DNA of 43,182 nucleotides from the NCBI GenBank assembly GCA_009786535.1, contig WQRX01000015.1, forward strand, positions 1-43,182, given 5' to 3'. Positions within the stretch are counted from its first letter, which is position 1; every line of letters begins with the position of its first letter. The DNA comes from Defluviitaleaceae bacterium (GTDB lineage Bacteria > Bacillota > Clostridia > Lachnospirales > WQUN01). Position numbers and translations under genes: made by a program. Below are positions 23,492 through 31,781 of the stretch, one piece after another. Below the pieces are notes generated by a model, which ran no database searches, was not told the origin of the DNA, and saw only the letters and a program-made list of their open reading frames with translations.

Positions 23492-23517
23492 AGCTTTTAC
23501 TTGACATACTCTCCCTT
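23492..23517. repeat. Right copy of the 26-bp direct repeat
   Basis: AGCTTTTACTTGACATACTC followed by TCCCTT, one mismatch to the copy at 21643-21668. The two copies bracket the orphan two-TM gene. The rest of 23423-23624 contains no gene that I can support. Confidence 0.75.
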
Positions 23518-23624
23518 CACAGTTTACATCTCAGATAGGAGCAGTCTTACGAAGATAGAAACCGCGCACCGGAATTGTCGCCCGGCACCAACGCGCCTTC
23601 GCCCCTTTCCAAAACCACGCATTA

Positions 23625-23653
23625 TTGACGCCCCCCCGCTTTTGTGGCACAAT
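23625..23653 (+). promoter_or_regulatory. SigmaA-type promoter of glgP
   Basis: TTGACG (23625-23630), a 17-bp spacer and CACAAT (23648-23653), with the TGTGG extended -10 element at 23643-23647. The ATG of glgP is 55 nt downstream. This is the best two-box promoter in the window. Confidence 0.7.
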
Positions 23654-23707
23654 CGCAAAGCGTGACGAAGTCTTCAAATAACCGTAACATCAAAAAGGAG
23701 CGTTCCT

Positions 23708-26161
23708 ATGCAAAAACTTTCTAAGGAAGACATTAAATCAGGTGTAGTGGAAATGCTACGCACCGCATACCGCAAAACCGTGGCAACCGCAACGCCGCAG
23801 CAAATCTACAACGCACTGGCACTTACCATAAAGGAGTACGTTTCCGAACATTGGATAGCCACCCACGAGCATTTCGACAAAGCCGATGTAAAAATCGTCT
23901 ATTACTTATCCATGGAATTTCTCATGGGGCGCTTCATGGGCAACGCGATTTTAAACCTTTCCCTGCAAGACGCGGTCAAGGAAGCGCTTGCGGAATTGGA
24001 GATTGACATAAATTTAGCCGAAGAAGCAGAGCACGACCCGGGGCTTGGCAACGGCGGTCTTGGGCGCTTAGCCGCTTGTTTCTTAGACTCCCTCTCCACG
24101 CTGGGCTACCCCGCCTATGGTTGCGGTATTCGCTACCATTTCGGCATTTTCGAGCAGCATATCGAAGACGGCTACCAAGTGGAAAAACCCGACAACTGGT
24201 TACACTACGGCGACCCTTGGGGCGTTAGGCGCGAAGAATACGCAAAGGAAATCCAGTTCGGCGGGCGTGTTGTTAGCATTAAAGGCGACGACGGGGAATA
24301 TCACTTTACTTTGGAAAACGCGCAAACCGTTCTTGCCGTTCCCTACGACTATCCCGTTGTTGGTTACGAAACGAATATGGTAAACACCCTGCGCCTATGG
24401 GATGCGGAACCTGTAAACCGTTTCGATTTACAAAGCTTTAACGAAGGGCAGTACGAGCGCTCGGTTGCAGAGCAAAACCTTGCGCGCCAGCTTTCTTCCG
24501 TGCTGTACCCCGCAGACGAGCATGTTTCGGGCAAGGAATTACGCTTGCGCCAGCAATATTTCTTTATTTCTGCCACGTTACAGCGCGTGTTACAGCAATT
24601 TGAGCAGCGCCACGGCAAAAAATTTGAAAAACTTGCCGACTACGCCCAATTCCAGCTAAACGATACCCACCCATCCCTCGCCATCGCGGAATTGATGCGT
24701 CTGTTGGTAGACGTATATTACCTGCCATGGGACACCGCTTGGGAAATTACCCGCACGTCCTGCGCATATACCAACCACACAATCCTCAGCGAGGCGCTGG
24801 AAAAATGGCCGATAGAACTCTTTAGCCGTTTGCTCCCCCGCATCTATATGATAGTGGAAGAAATTAATACCCGCTTCTGCAAAAACCTCAAGGAATGGTA
24901 CGGCAACGACCCCGAGCGCATTCGTGCAATGGCTATCTGTGCCGACGGGCAGGTGCGTATGGCGCATTTAGCCATTGTGGGCAGCCATTCGGTAAACGGC
25001 GTAGCGGCAATCCACACGGAAATTCTCAAAAACATTGAACTCGCCAATTTTTATGAAATTTATCCCGAGAAATTTAACAACAAAACCAACGGTATCACGC
25101 CCCGCCGCTGGCTTGCCAAGTGTAACCCCGGGCTTTCGGGTTTAATTACCGATACCATCGGGCGCGATTGGGTGCGCGATTTGGATGAGTTGCAAAAGCT
25201 AAAGCCCCTGGCGACAGACGCGGCATTTCAGCAGAAATTTATGGACGTAAAGCACGATAACAAAATCATGCTTTCGAACTATATCAAGCAAACCTACGGG
25301 CATAGCGTTGACCCCGATTCGATTTTTGACATTCAAGTAAAGCGCCTCCACGAGTATAAGCGCCAGTTGCTTAACATTTTCCACGTAATTGACATGTACG
25401 TAACCATTAAAATGAACCCGCGGCTGGATATTAAGCCCCGTACCTTCTTGTTTGCGGCGAAAGCGGCGGCGAGCTACCACCGCGCGAAATTGATTATTAA
25501 ATTAATCAATTCCGTAGCGCAAATGATTGATAATGACCCCGTAGTTGCAGGGCGCTTGAAGGTACTGTTCCTGCCTAATTATCGCGTTTCCATGGCGGAA
25601 AAACTCGTGCCCGCCGCCGACGTAAGCGAGCAAATCTCCACCGCAGGGAAGGAAGCCAGCGGCACGGGCAACATGAAGTTTATGCTTAACGGCGCGGTAA
25701 CCATCGGCACGCTGGACGGCGCAAATATTGAAATGCTGGAGGAAGTAGGGCAGGACAATATTGTTATATTCGGCATGCCCGCCGCCGAGGTACAGGCGCT
25801 TCGGGCTTCGGGCACGTATGCGCCATGGGATTTGTATAATATGGACTTTAACATTCGCAATGTCCTCACCACCTTAATTAACGGCACATTAGACCATAAT
25901 AATCACGATTTGTTCCGCGAACTGTATGACGCAATGTTAAACGGTTACGGCGGTGCACGCCCCGATGAGTACTTTGTACTGCAAGACTTCGCATCCTACA
26001 AAGAAGCACAGGAACGCGTAGACGCAGCGTATAAAGACAAACAGCGCTGGGCGCAAATGGCGATTATGAACACCGCATCTGCGGGCAAATTCTCCAGCGA
26101 CCGTACCATAAAACAATACGCGGACGAAATTTGGGGGCTTAAAACGGAGCATATCCAGTGA
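23708..26161 (+). CDS. glgP: Glycogen/starch/alpha-glucan phosphorylase
   Basis: An 817-aa PLP enzyme that releases glucose-1-phosphate from alpha-1,4-glucans. The family segments are intact: YYLSMEFLMGRFMGNAILNL, EHDPGLGNGGLGRLAACFLD, YGCGIRYHFGIFEQ, NDTHPSLAIAELMR, TNGITPRRWLAKCNP, DIQVKRLHEYKRQLLN, the PLP-lysine segment GKEASGTGNMKFMLNGA and TIGTLDGANIEM. The length is as in E. coli GlgP/MalP. AAAGGAG precedes the ATG. No glycogen synthesis genes are nearby; the next gene starts by GTGA overlap, tying it to envelope functions. Confidence 0.97.
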   Translation: MQKLSKEDIKSGVVEMLRTAYRKTVATATPQQIYNALALTIKEYVSEHWIATHEHFDKADVKIVYYLSMEFLMGRFMGNAILNLSLQDAVKEALAELEIDINLAEEAEHDPGLGNGGLGRLAACFLDSLSTLGYPAYGCGIRYHFGIFEQHIEDGYQVEKPDNWLHYGDPWGVRREEYAKEIQFGGRVVSIKGDDGEYHFTLENAQTVLAVPYDYPVVGYETNMVNTLRLWDAEPVNRFDLQSFNEGQYERSVAEQNLARQLSSVLYPADEHVSGKELRLRQQYFFISATLQRVLQQFEQRHGKKFEKLADYAQFQLNDTHPSLAIAELMRLLVDVYYLPWDTAWEITRTSCAYTNHTILSEALEKWPIELFSRLLPRIYMIVEEINTRFCKNLKEWYGNDPERIRAMAICADGQVRMAHLAIVGSHSVNGVAAIHTEILKNIELANFYEIYPEKFNNKTNGITPRRWLAKCNPGLSGLITDTIGRDWVRDLDELQKLKPLATDAAFQQKFMDVKHDNKIMLSNYIKQTYGHSVDPDSIFDIQVKRLHEYKRQLLNIFHVIDMYVTIKMNPRLDIKPRTFLFAAKAAASYHRAKLIIKLINSVAQMIDNDPVVAGRLKVLFLPNYRVSMAEKLVPAADVSEQISTAGKEASGTGNMKFMLNGAVTIGTLDGANIEMLEEVGQDNIVIFGMPAAEVQALRASGTYAPWDLYNMDFNIRNVLTTLINGTLDHNNHDLFRELYDAMLNGYGGARPDEYFVLQDFASYKEAQERVDAAYKDKQRWAQMAIMNTASAGKFSSDRTIKQYADEIWGLKTEHIQ

Positions 26162-27897
26162 ATTTAAAAAAACTGCTTTCGCAGGCTGCGTCTATTTTTG
26201 GCGTGGCGTTGGTTGTTGGGCTTATTGTATGGGTAGCATGGCAAATAATTTCTCCCCATTTTGATGGACTGCGCAACCGCGATAACAGGGAAATTGTTTC
26301 CTTCCATGAGCATTACGACCTTGATGCCGCCGTGCCCATCCTTATATTTGATGGGGTGCGCGTAACGGGCGAGGTTATGCCTGCGGTGCATAATGGCGTT
26401 CCTTTTATTCCCATGGATTTTATACGGGAAAGCATCGACCCCTTTATAATGTGGGACGCAAGCGCACAGTCCTTGTTTGTTACCACACGTAACGATATGC
26501 TTGCCTTCAGGCAGGGAGAGGTACGCACCGTAGACGGTGGCGTGCTGGTACCCGACCATATTGTTATGGGCTTATACCCCTTCACCGTAGTACACCACGA
26601 GGCGTACAATGTTATTGTGGTTACCGACGACCGCGTGCCCCAAACCACAGCAACGGTAACCGGGAACGCGCCCTTGCGCTTCCGCCCCGATGTTGCCGCC
26701 CCTATGATGGTGCAGCTGGCTTCGGGGGATACGGTAACGGTGTTACCCGCCAATAGCGGGGACGGGTTTTCACGGGTGCGTACAGAAGAAGGGTTGCTTG
26801 GGTATGTGCTAACCGCTTCCTTTGGGGAAACGCTAACCCGCCCCGTAGAGGTTACCCGCAGACCATTGATGGGTGGGCAGTTTATCCAAAATTTTATTGC
26901 CCCAAGTCACCCATCCGTAGCCCCAATTAACATGGTGTGGGAATGGATAGGCAGTTACGAAGCCAACGCCGTAAGCATGGAATATTACCTGCCCGAAAGT
27001 ATTACCGTTATCTCCCCCACGTGGTTCCATTTTAACGCAGTAACTCGGGAGCTGGACTCGTTCGCAAGCGCGGAATACGTACAATGGGCGCACGCGCAGG
27101 GCGTACAAGTGTGGCCCAGCGTTACCGACTTATTTGCGGGGCGCGAAGGCATACGCACTATTTTGTCCAGCTTTTCCGCACGGCTTAATATTATTTATCA
27201 GTTGGAAGAGTATGTACAACGGTTAAATATCGATGGGCTAACCATCCACATCGAGCATTTAATGGACGCGGAATACGGCGTGTATTACATCCAATTCCTG
27301 CGCGAATTAAACATTGTACTGGGGCATCAAGTAGTTTTACTTGTTGCCATGTTGCCCAATTTAACGGCAAATGCGCACTATAGGCACGATTTAGTAGCAA
27401 AAACGGTAGATTTTATCGCACTAATGACGTATAACGAATACGGCGGGAATGCCCCAACCCCGGGGCCTGTGGCGTCCCTTCCATGGGTAGAGCGCCAAAT
27501 CTACGAAGCGTTGCGCGTTGTACCCGCCAACCAATTATTGATGGGCTTGCCGTTTTTTAACCGCGTATGGCGCACAGGGGTAGCCGATAATTTGCGCCGC
27601 ACGCCGCTGGACTTTGACATGGAACGTGCGTACTGGGAGTTTTACAATCGCGGTGTTGCCTTCGAATGGGACGAAAAAATAGGCGCATACTATGCAGAGT
27701 TTGCCGAAGTAGTTGACGGCGAAACCCTGCGCCACCAGCTATGGCGCGAGTGTAGCCGTTCCCTTGGCGAAAAAATGGAATTATTTGAATTTTACAACCT
27801 TGCCGGCATTGCCGGCTGGAATATGAGTTTCACCAACGAAGATGTGTGGGAATTGCTTGACGTGCATTTTCCGCGTTTTCAACGCGTGTTAGACTAA
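26158..27897 (+). CDS. GH18-family glycoside hydrolase-like protein with stalk and SH3 domains
   Basis: A 579-aa protein from GTG 26158, which overlaps the glgP stop (GTGA). An N-terminal membrane anchor (about residues 12-30) precedes a copper-amine-oxidase-stalk-like domain (about 50-160), a bacterial SH3 domain (about 165-225, LRFRPDVAAPMMVQLASGD) and a GH18 barrel (about 255-575). The layout matches clostridial cell-wall or spore-cortex GH18 proteins (YaaH/SleL group). The catalytic strand reads IDGLTIHIEHL (358-368): Glu366 is kept, but the usual D/N and D of D-G-x-D/N-x-D-x-E are Thr362 and His364. The external position suggests binding or trimming of N-acetylglucosamine polymers. Confidence 0.85.
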   Translation: MNLKKLLSQAASIFGVALVVGLIVWVAWQIISPHFDGLRNRDNREIVSFHEHYDLDAAVPILIFDGVRVTGEVMPAVHNGVPFIPMDFIRESIDPFIMWDASAQSLFVTTRNDMLAFRQGEVRTVDGGVLVPDHIVMGLYPFTVVHHEAYNVIVVTDDRVPQTTATVTGNAPLRFRPDVAAPMMVQLASGDTVTVLPANSGDGFSRVRTEEGLLGYVLTASFGETLTRPVEVTRRPLMGGQFIQNFIAPSHPSVAPINMVWEWIGSYEANAVSMEYYLPESITVISPTWFHFNAVTRELDSFASAEYVQWAHAQGVQVWPSVTDLFAGREGIRTILSSFSARLNIIYQLEEYVQRLNIDGLTIHIEHLMDAEYGVYYIQFLRELNIVLGHQVVLLVAMLPNLTANAHYRHDLVAKTVDFIALMTYNEYGGNAPTPGPVASLPWVERQIYEALRVVPANQLLMGLPFFNRVWRTGVADNLRRTPLDFDMERAYWEFYNRGVAFEWDEKIGAYYAEFAEVVDGETLRHQLWRECSRSLGEKMELFEFYNLAGIAGWNMSFTNEDVWELLDVHFPRFQRVLD

Positions 27898-27918
27898 ACA
27901 GAATAAAGGGGTGTTTGT

Positions 27919-29271
27919 ATGGAAGGTTCCGGCATACGGTCTAAGCTAACAACGCTTGCAACGCTTGTGGTTATTTTAGGCGCGGCGGTGCTTGCGGCAT
28001 TTCATTTTGCAGGACTATGGATAGCGGTAGGGGCATGGGTTGTACTATCTGCCGTGGTCATTATACTGGTGCGCGGTTTAATTAAAAACGCGGCAGAACC
28101 CATCGATCGCATGAATAAAACCGTCGTTGCGCTTACAGATGGGAAGATGGATGTTACTTTGCGCGCCGATGCCCCCCGTGAAGCGGGTGACGTAGGCGTG
28201 CTGGAAAACGGACTGGCAAAGCTGGCGATTAGCCACCATAATTTTATGGGCGACCTTGACGCACTTTCGCGCCGCGCGCAAAAAGGCGAAGCTAATTTGA
28301 AAATTGACGCAAAAAACTATCCGGGCGGCTTGCGTGATATCGCGACGCAAATTAACGCAATTGCAATGGCGCTTGAAAAAACAAACGACGATTTAATCAG
28401 CACCATGGACGCTTTCGCCCGTGGCAGCATTGCTCAAAATGCAAAAATAAGCCACCCCAAAGCCGCCGAAGCAACGGAAAAATTGGGGCGGCAATTACAA
28501 ACAATCAAGGACGATGTGCAAAAGCTTTCGTCTGCGGCAAAGGAAGGGCAGTTTGCTACCCGCACCTCGGGTACGTATGCGGGGGAATGGGCAAAATTTG
28601 CCGGCGATGCAAACACATTGCTTGAAGCGATTAACCGCCCCGTTGGCGATATTGTTTCCGCGCTGGAGCGTATAGAGTCGGGCACCTTCTCGTCGGGTTT
28701 GTCGGGTGCGTTTAGCGGCGAATTTGAGAAAGTTAAAAAATCCATCGAAGCGATAAATACGCAATATGCGGGGCATCTGGGCGAAATTGCTTCCGTGCTT
28801 AACGATATTTCCTACGGGCGCACGCAAGCCGCACCACGGCGCGAATACCGCGGTGCATTCCAAGCGGTGCAATCGGCGGTTAATTCGGTAGCACGTTCGC
28901 AGGACCGCCTTGCAGATGATGTAAAGCGTGCGCAACAGCTGGCGACAACGCGCCCAACTACGGTACCGGCAACGCCATCTCCCGCGTTAAACCGCCCCGC
29001 AGTAACGCCCGCGCCTACGATTAACCGCCCGGCAATTACGCCGGCTAAAACAATAGTCCGCCCGGCGCCGGCACCTGCCTCTACAACGCGTCCAATGACA
29101 ACGGTGACACGTCCGTTTTCTACGGCTTCTACGGCGAATGTACCGCGCCCAACTACACCTACGGGGGGCGGGGTAAACGCGCCGCCGCCGCTGCCCGTTA
29201 ATAGCGGTAAAGTGACTGTGCCTTCCGGCGCGCACGAATACAACCGAAAGGATTATGGTAAATATAAATGA
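27919..29271 (+). CDS. Membrane-anchored HAMP-repeat protein without a chemoreceptor signalling module
   Basis: A 450-aa protein with two adjacent membrane helices near the N-terminus (about residues 12-52), so almost no external domain. Residues about 53-345 contain about six HAMP-like or helical-hairpin repeats, for example EPIDRMNKTVVALTDGKM, DALSRRAQKGEANLKID, LSSAAKEGQFATRTSG and LERIESGTFSSGLSG. The methyl-accepting kinase-control hairpin of chemoreceptors is missing. Residues about 345-435 are a Pro/Thr/Ala-rich tail with repeated N-R-P-A-x-T-P. The end is SGAHEYNRKDYGKYK, similar in kind to the tails I remember from clostridial chemoreceptors. It overlaps spoIID (ATGA). Function unknown. 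Confidence 0.75.
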   Translation: MEGSGIRSKLTTLATLVVILGAAVLAAFHFAGLWIAVGAWVVLSAVVIILVRGLIKNAAEPIDRMNKTVVALTDGKMDVTLRADAPREAGDVGVLENGLAKLAISHHNFMGDLDALSRRAQKGEANLKIDAKNYPGGLRDIATQINAIAMALEKTNDDLISTMDAFARGSIAQNAKISHPKAAEATEKLGRQLQTIKDDVQKLSSAAKEGQFATRTSGTYAGEWAKFAGDANTLLEAINRPVGDIVSALERIESGTFSSGLSGAFSGEFEKVKKSIEAINTQYAGHLGEIASVLNDISYGRTQAAPRREYRGAFQAVQSAVNSVARSQDRLADDVKRAQQLATTRPTTVPATPSPALNRPAVTPAPTINRPAITPAKTIVRPAPAPASTTRPMTTVTRPFSTASTANVPRPTTPTGGGVNAPPPLPVNSGKVTVPSGAHEYNRKDYGKYK

Positions 29272-30626
29272 GAAAATTAAAAATTATTACGTTCATTGTC
29301 TTGCTCCTTGCTGTGGCGGGGGGCTTTCCTTTTGCCGTACAGGCAACCGCAATGCCCGACACGGTACGCATTGGGCTAACCCGCGAATTTGCCAACCGTA
29401 CGGAAATCCCCATCGGTACGCAGCGCATTCAAGTGGGGTATGATAATAACGGCGCATTCGATGCAGTAATGACGTTGGAATCGCCAACGGGCTTTACCGC
29501 ACGGGTAAACGATGCAGGGAATGTAACGCTTAGCGCAGGCGGCGGCGTTGTTTTCACCTTTGACCGCCAGTGTACCGAGCCGCAAATACGCGAAGCCGGC
29601 GGCGGGCTGGTTGCCCTTGGGACGAGCACATATAGGGGCATTATTGCCCTGCGTCCCGCAAATCGGCTGCTAACGGCAATTAATATTTTATGCCCCGAGG
29701 AATATCTTTGGGGAGTTATACCCGCAGAAATGTCGCCTTCGTGGCATATACAAGCCTTGATGGCACAAGCCGTAGCCGCGCGTAGTTACTTAATTAGCCG
29801 TGCGTTGGAAGCGCCTCACGCAGCACAGGCCTTCCATTTATGTGACACTACCTGTTGTCAAGTTTTCCGCGGGGCGGGGCTTGAGCATGAAAATACGACC
29901 CTTGCGGTAAATGCCACACGCGGGACATTAATTTTCCATAATAACGAAGTCATTTCTGCCGTATATTTTTCCTCCAGCGGTGGGGCAACGGCAAATTCCG
30001 AGGACGTATGGGTGGAAGCGCGCCCCTACCTGCGTGCCGTGCTTGATGTAAATGAGCATCAGCCCATGGAGTGGACACGTACCTTCACCTGGGCGGAAAT
30101 AAATACCCTTTTAGCCACCCTAAATGTAAACATTGGTACACCCACGGGGGTGACAGTTACGGGTGTTGGGCTTGGCGGGCGCGTAAATTCGCTTACCATT
30201 ACAGGCACAAACGGTCAGCATACACTTACGGGCGACCGCATTCGTACATTTTTTAACCCCTCTGCAGGCGGAATGCTGCAAAGCAATAACTTTCAAATAT
30301 TAGACGGCGCAACGCAGCAACAAATTGCGGTGTGGGTATATGACGGGGTTAATGTGCGTTCTGCCCCGCTTTCCGGTTTGCACACGCTTAACCAAAACGA
30401 AATCGCGGTGCAAATACAAGAAGCCTATGTATTCGATGGCACCGCTTTGCGCCGCGTACAGCACACCGCGCAAACCATTACAGGCGGCGCGGGCGTAACG
30501 TTTGTTGGGCGCGGTTGGGGGCATGGCGTAGGCATGAGCCAGCACGGCGCGGAAGGCATGGCGCGCTTGGGCTTCACCTATCGGCAAATTTTAATGCACT
30601 ATTATATGGGGGTGGAAATTCGGTAA
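29268..30626 (+). CDS. SpoIID/LytB domain protein
   Basis: A 452-aa exported protein with an N-terminal signal peptide or anchor (KIITFIVLLLAVAGGFPFAV). The SpoIID/LytB core is clear: EEYLWGVIPAEMSPSWHIQALMAQAVAARSYLI with the catalytic-type Glu in P-A-E-M, AVYFSSSGGATANSEDVW, and the closing VGRGWGHGVGMSQHGAEGMARLGFTYRQILMHYYMGVEI. SpoIID cuts denuded glycan strands during engulfment; LytB-like relatives modify an amidase. The gene precedes queA, as in several clostridia. I cannot tell SpoIID proper from a paralogue, so no symbol is given. Confidence 0.9.
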   Translation: MRKLKIITFIVLLLAVAGGFPFAVQATAMPDTVRIGLTREFANRTEIPIGTQRIQVGYDNNGAFDAVMTLESPTGFTARVNDAGNVTLSAGGGVVFTFDRQCTEPQIREAGGGLVALGTSTYRGIIALRPANRLLTAINILCPEEYLWGVIPAEMSPSWHIQALMAQAVAARSYLISRALEAPHAAQAFHLCDTTCCQVFRGAGLEHENTTLAVNATRGTLIFHNNEVISAVYFSSSGGATANSEDVWVEARPYLRAVLDVNEHQPMEWTRTFTWAEINTLLATLNVNIGTPTGVTVTGVGLGGRVNSLTITGTNGQHTLTGDRIRTFFNPSAGGMLQSNNFQILDGATQQQIAVWVYDGVNVRSAPLSGLHTLNQNEIAVQIQEAYVFDGTALRRVQHTAQTITGGAGVTFVGRGWGHGVGMSQHGAEGMARLGFTYRQILMHYYMGVEIR

Positions 30627-31651
30627 TGGATAAGAAGGATTTTTTTTATGAACTCCCCAAGCATTTAATCGCGCAGCAGCCTATTGAACGGCGGGACGGC
30701 TCGCGCCTTATGCTGCTTGACCGCCAAACAGGTGCGGTACAGCATAAAATGTTTACAGACATTGTGTCGCTGCTGCGTGCGGGCGATTGTATTGTGATTA
30801 ATGATTCAAAGGTAATTCCCGCACGGTTAATGAGCGAGAACGGTGTGGAGTTTCTTCTGCACGAACGAATAGAAAATAATCGCTGGACAACCCTTACCAA
30901 GCCCGGAAAGAAAGCGCAAATCGGCGATGAGCTAATTTTCGGCGGGGGAAGGCTTAAAGCAAAAATACTTGATATCATCGAAGGCGGCTTGCGCACCGTT
31001 GCCCTTACTCACGAAGGGGAGTTGGAGCCCCTCTTAGAAGAGATTGGCGAAATGCCCTTGCCTCACTATATCGAGGAAAAACAAACCGATACCGCCCGCT
31101 ACCAAACGGTGTATGCCAAAGCGGACGACGCGGGGGCTTCTGTTGCCGCGCCCACGGCGGGCTTGCATTTTACGCAAGAATTGTTGGATGATATTCAAAA
31201 AGCGGGCGCAAATATTGCCCGCGTAACGCTTCACGTGGGTATTGGTACGTTCCGCCCTGTGAAAACCGATGACATTACCCGGCACGAGATGCACAGCGAA
31301 TATTGCCGTATTTCCCCCGAAACGGCAGATTTGCTAAACCAAACCAAGCGAAACGGCGGGCGCATCATCGCCATTGGCACAACCAGCTGCCGTACGCTGG
31401 AAAGCCGCGTAACCGATAGCGGACAAATTCAAGCAGGAGCGGGCAAAACGGATATTTTCATTTACCCCGGTTACACATTCCGCGCCATTGACGGGTTACT
31501 CACCAATTTTCATTTGCCCGAATCCACACTGATTATGCTCGTTTCCGCTTTAGCAGGGCGCGAGCATACGTTAAAGGCATATGAAGAAGCCGTGCGCGAG
31601 GAATACCGCTTTTTTTCGTATGGTGATGCGATGCTGATAGCCAATCACTAG
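30626..31651 (+). CDS. queA: S-adenosylmethionine:tRNA ribosyltransferase-isomerase QueA
   Basis: A 341-aa enzyme of queuosine synthesis that transfers and isomerises the ribosyl part of AdoMet to 7-aminomethyl-7-deazaguanine at tRNA position 34. The ATG at 30626 shares its A with the spoIID stop. Conserved segments are FFYELPKHLIAQQPIERRDGSRLM, GDCIVINDSKVIPARLM, PLPHYIEE, ASVAAPTAGLHFT, HVGIGTFRPV and PGYTFRAIDGLLTNFHLPESTL. The usual partner tgt does not follow; the next gene is an S41 peptidase. Confidence 0.96.
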   Translation: MDKKDFFYELPKHLIAQQPIERRDGSRLMLLDRQTGAVQHKMFTDIVSLLRAGDCIVINDSKVIPARLMSENGVEFLLHERIENNRWTTLTKPGKKAQIGDELIFGGGRLKAKILDIIEGGLRTVALTHEGELEPLLEEIGEMPLPHYIEEKQTDTARYQTVYAKADDAGASVAAPTAGLHFTQELLDDIQKAGANIARVTLHVGIGTFRPVKTDDITRHEMHSEYCRISPETADLLNQTKRNGGRIIAIGTTSCRTLESRVTDSGQIQAGAGKTDIFIYPGYTFRAIDGLLTNFHLPESTLIMLVSALAGREHTLKAYEEAVREEYRFFSYGDAMLIANH

Positions 31652-31781
31652 GTACGGCTCGTGTCGTACATGGCTTTTTGGCGTGGCACGCACTGCTTGT
31701 GCTTACAATGATGGTTTTTGTTTTTACTATTCTTGTACGTTTACGAAGTTGAAGCGCGGTAAAGCGAAGGAGGAAAACGGC

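Noticed and set aside
23658..23670. Single TGACGAA before glgP as a Spo0A box
   Set aside because: A single seven-base degenerate match is expected by chance every few kb; it is not in tandem.
28925..29200. Imperfect repeats near the end of the HAMP-repeat gene, as a separate DNA repeat
   Set aside because: They encode the Pro/Thr/Ala-rich tail; the repetition is at protein level.
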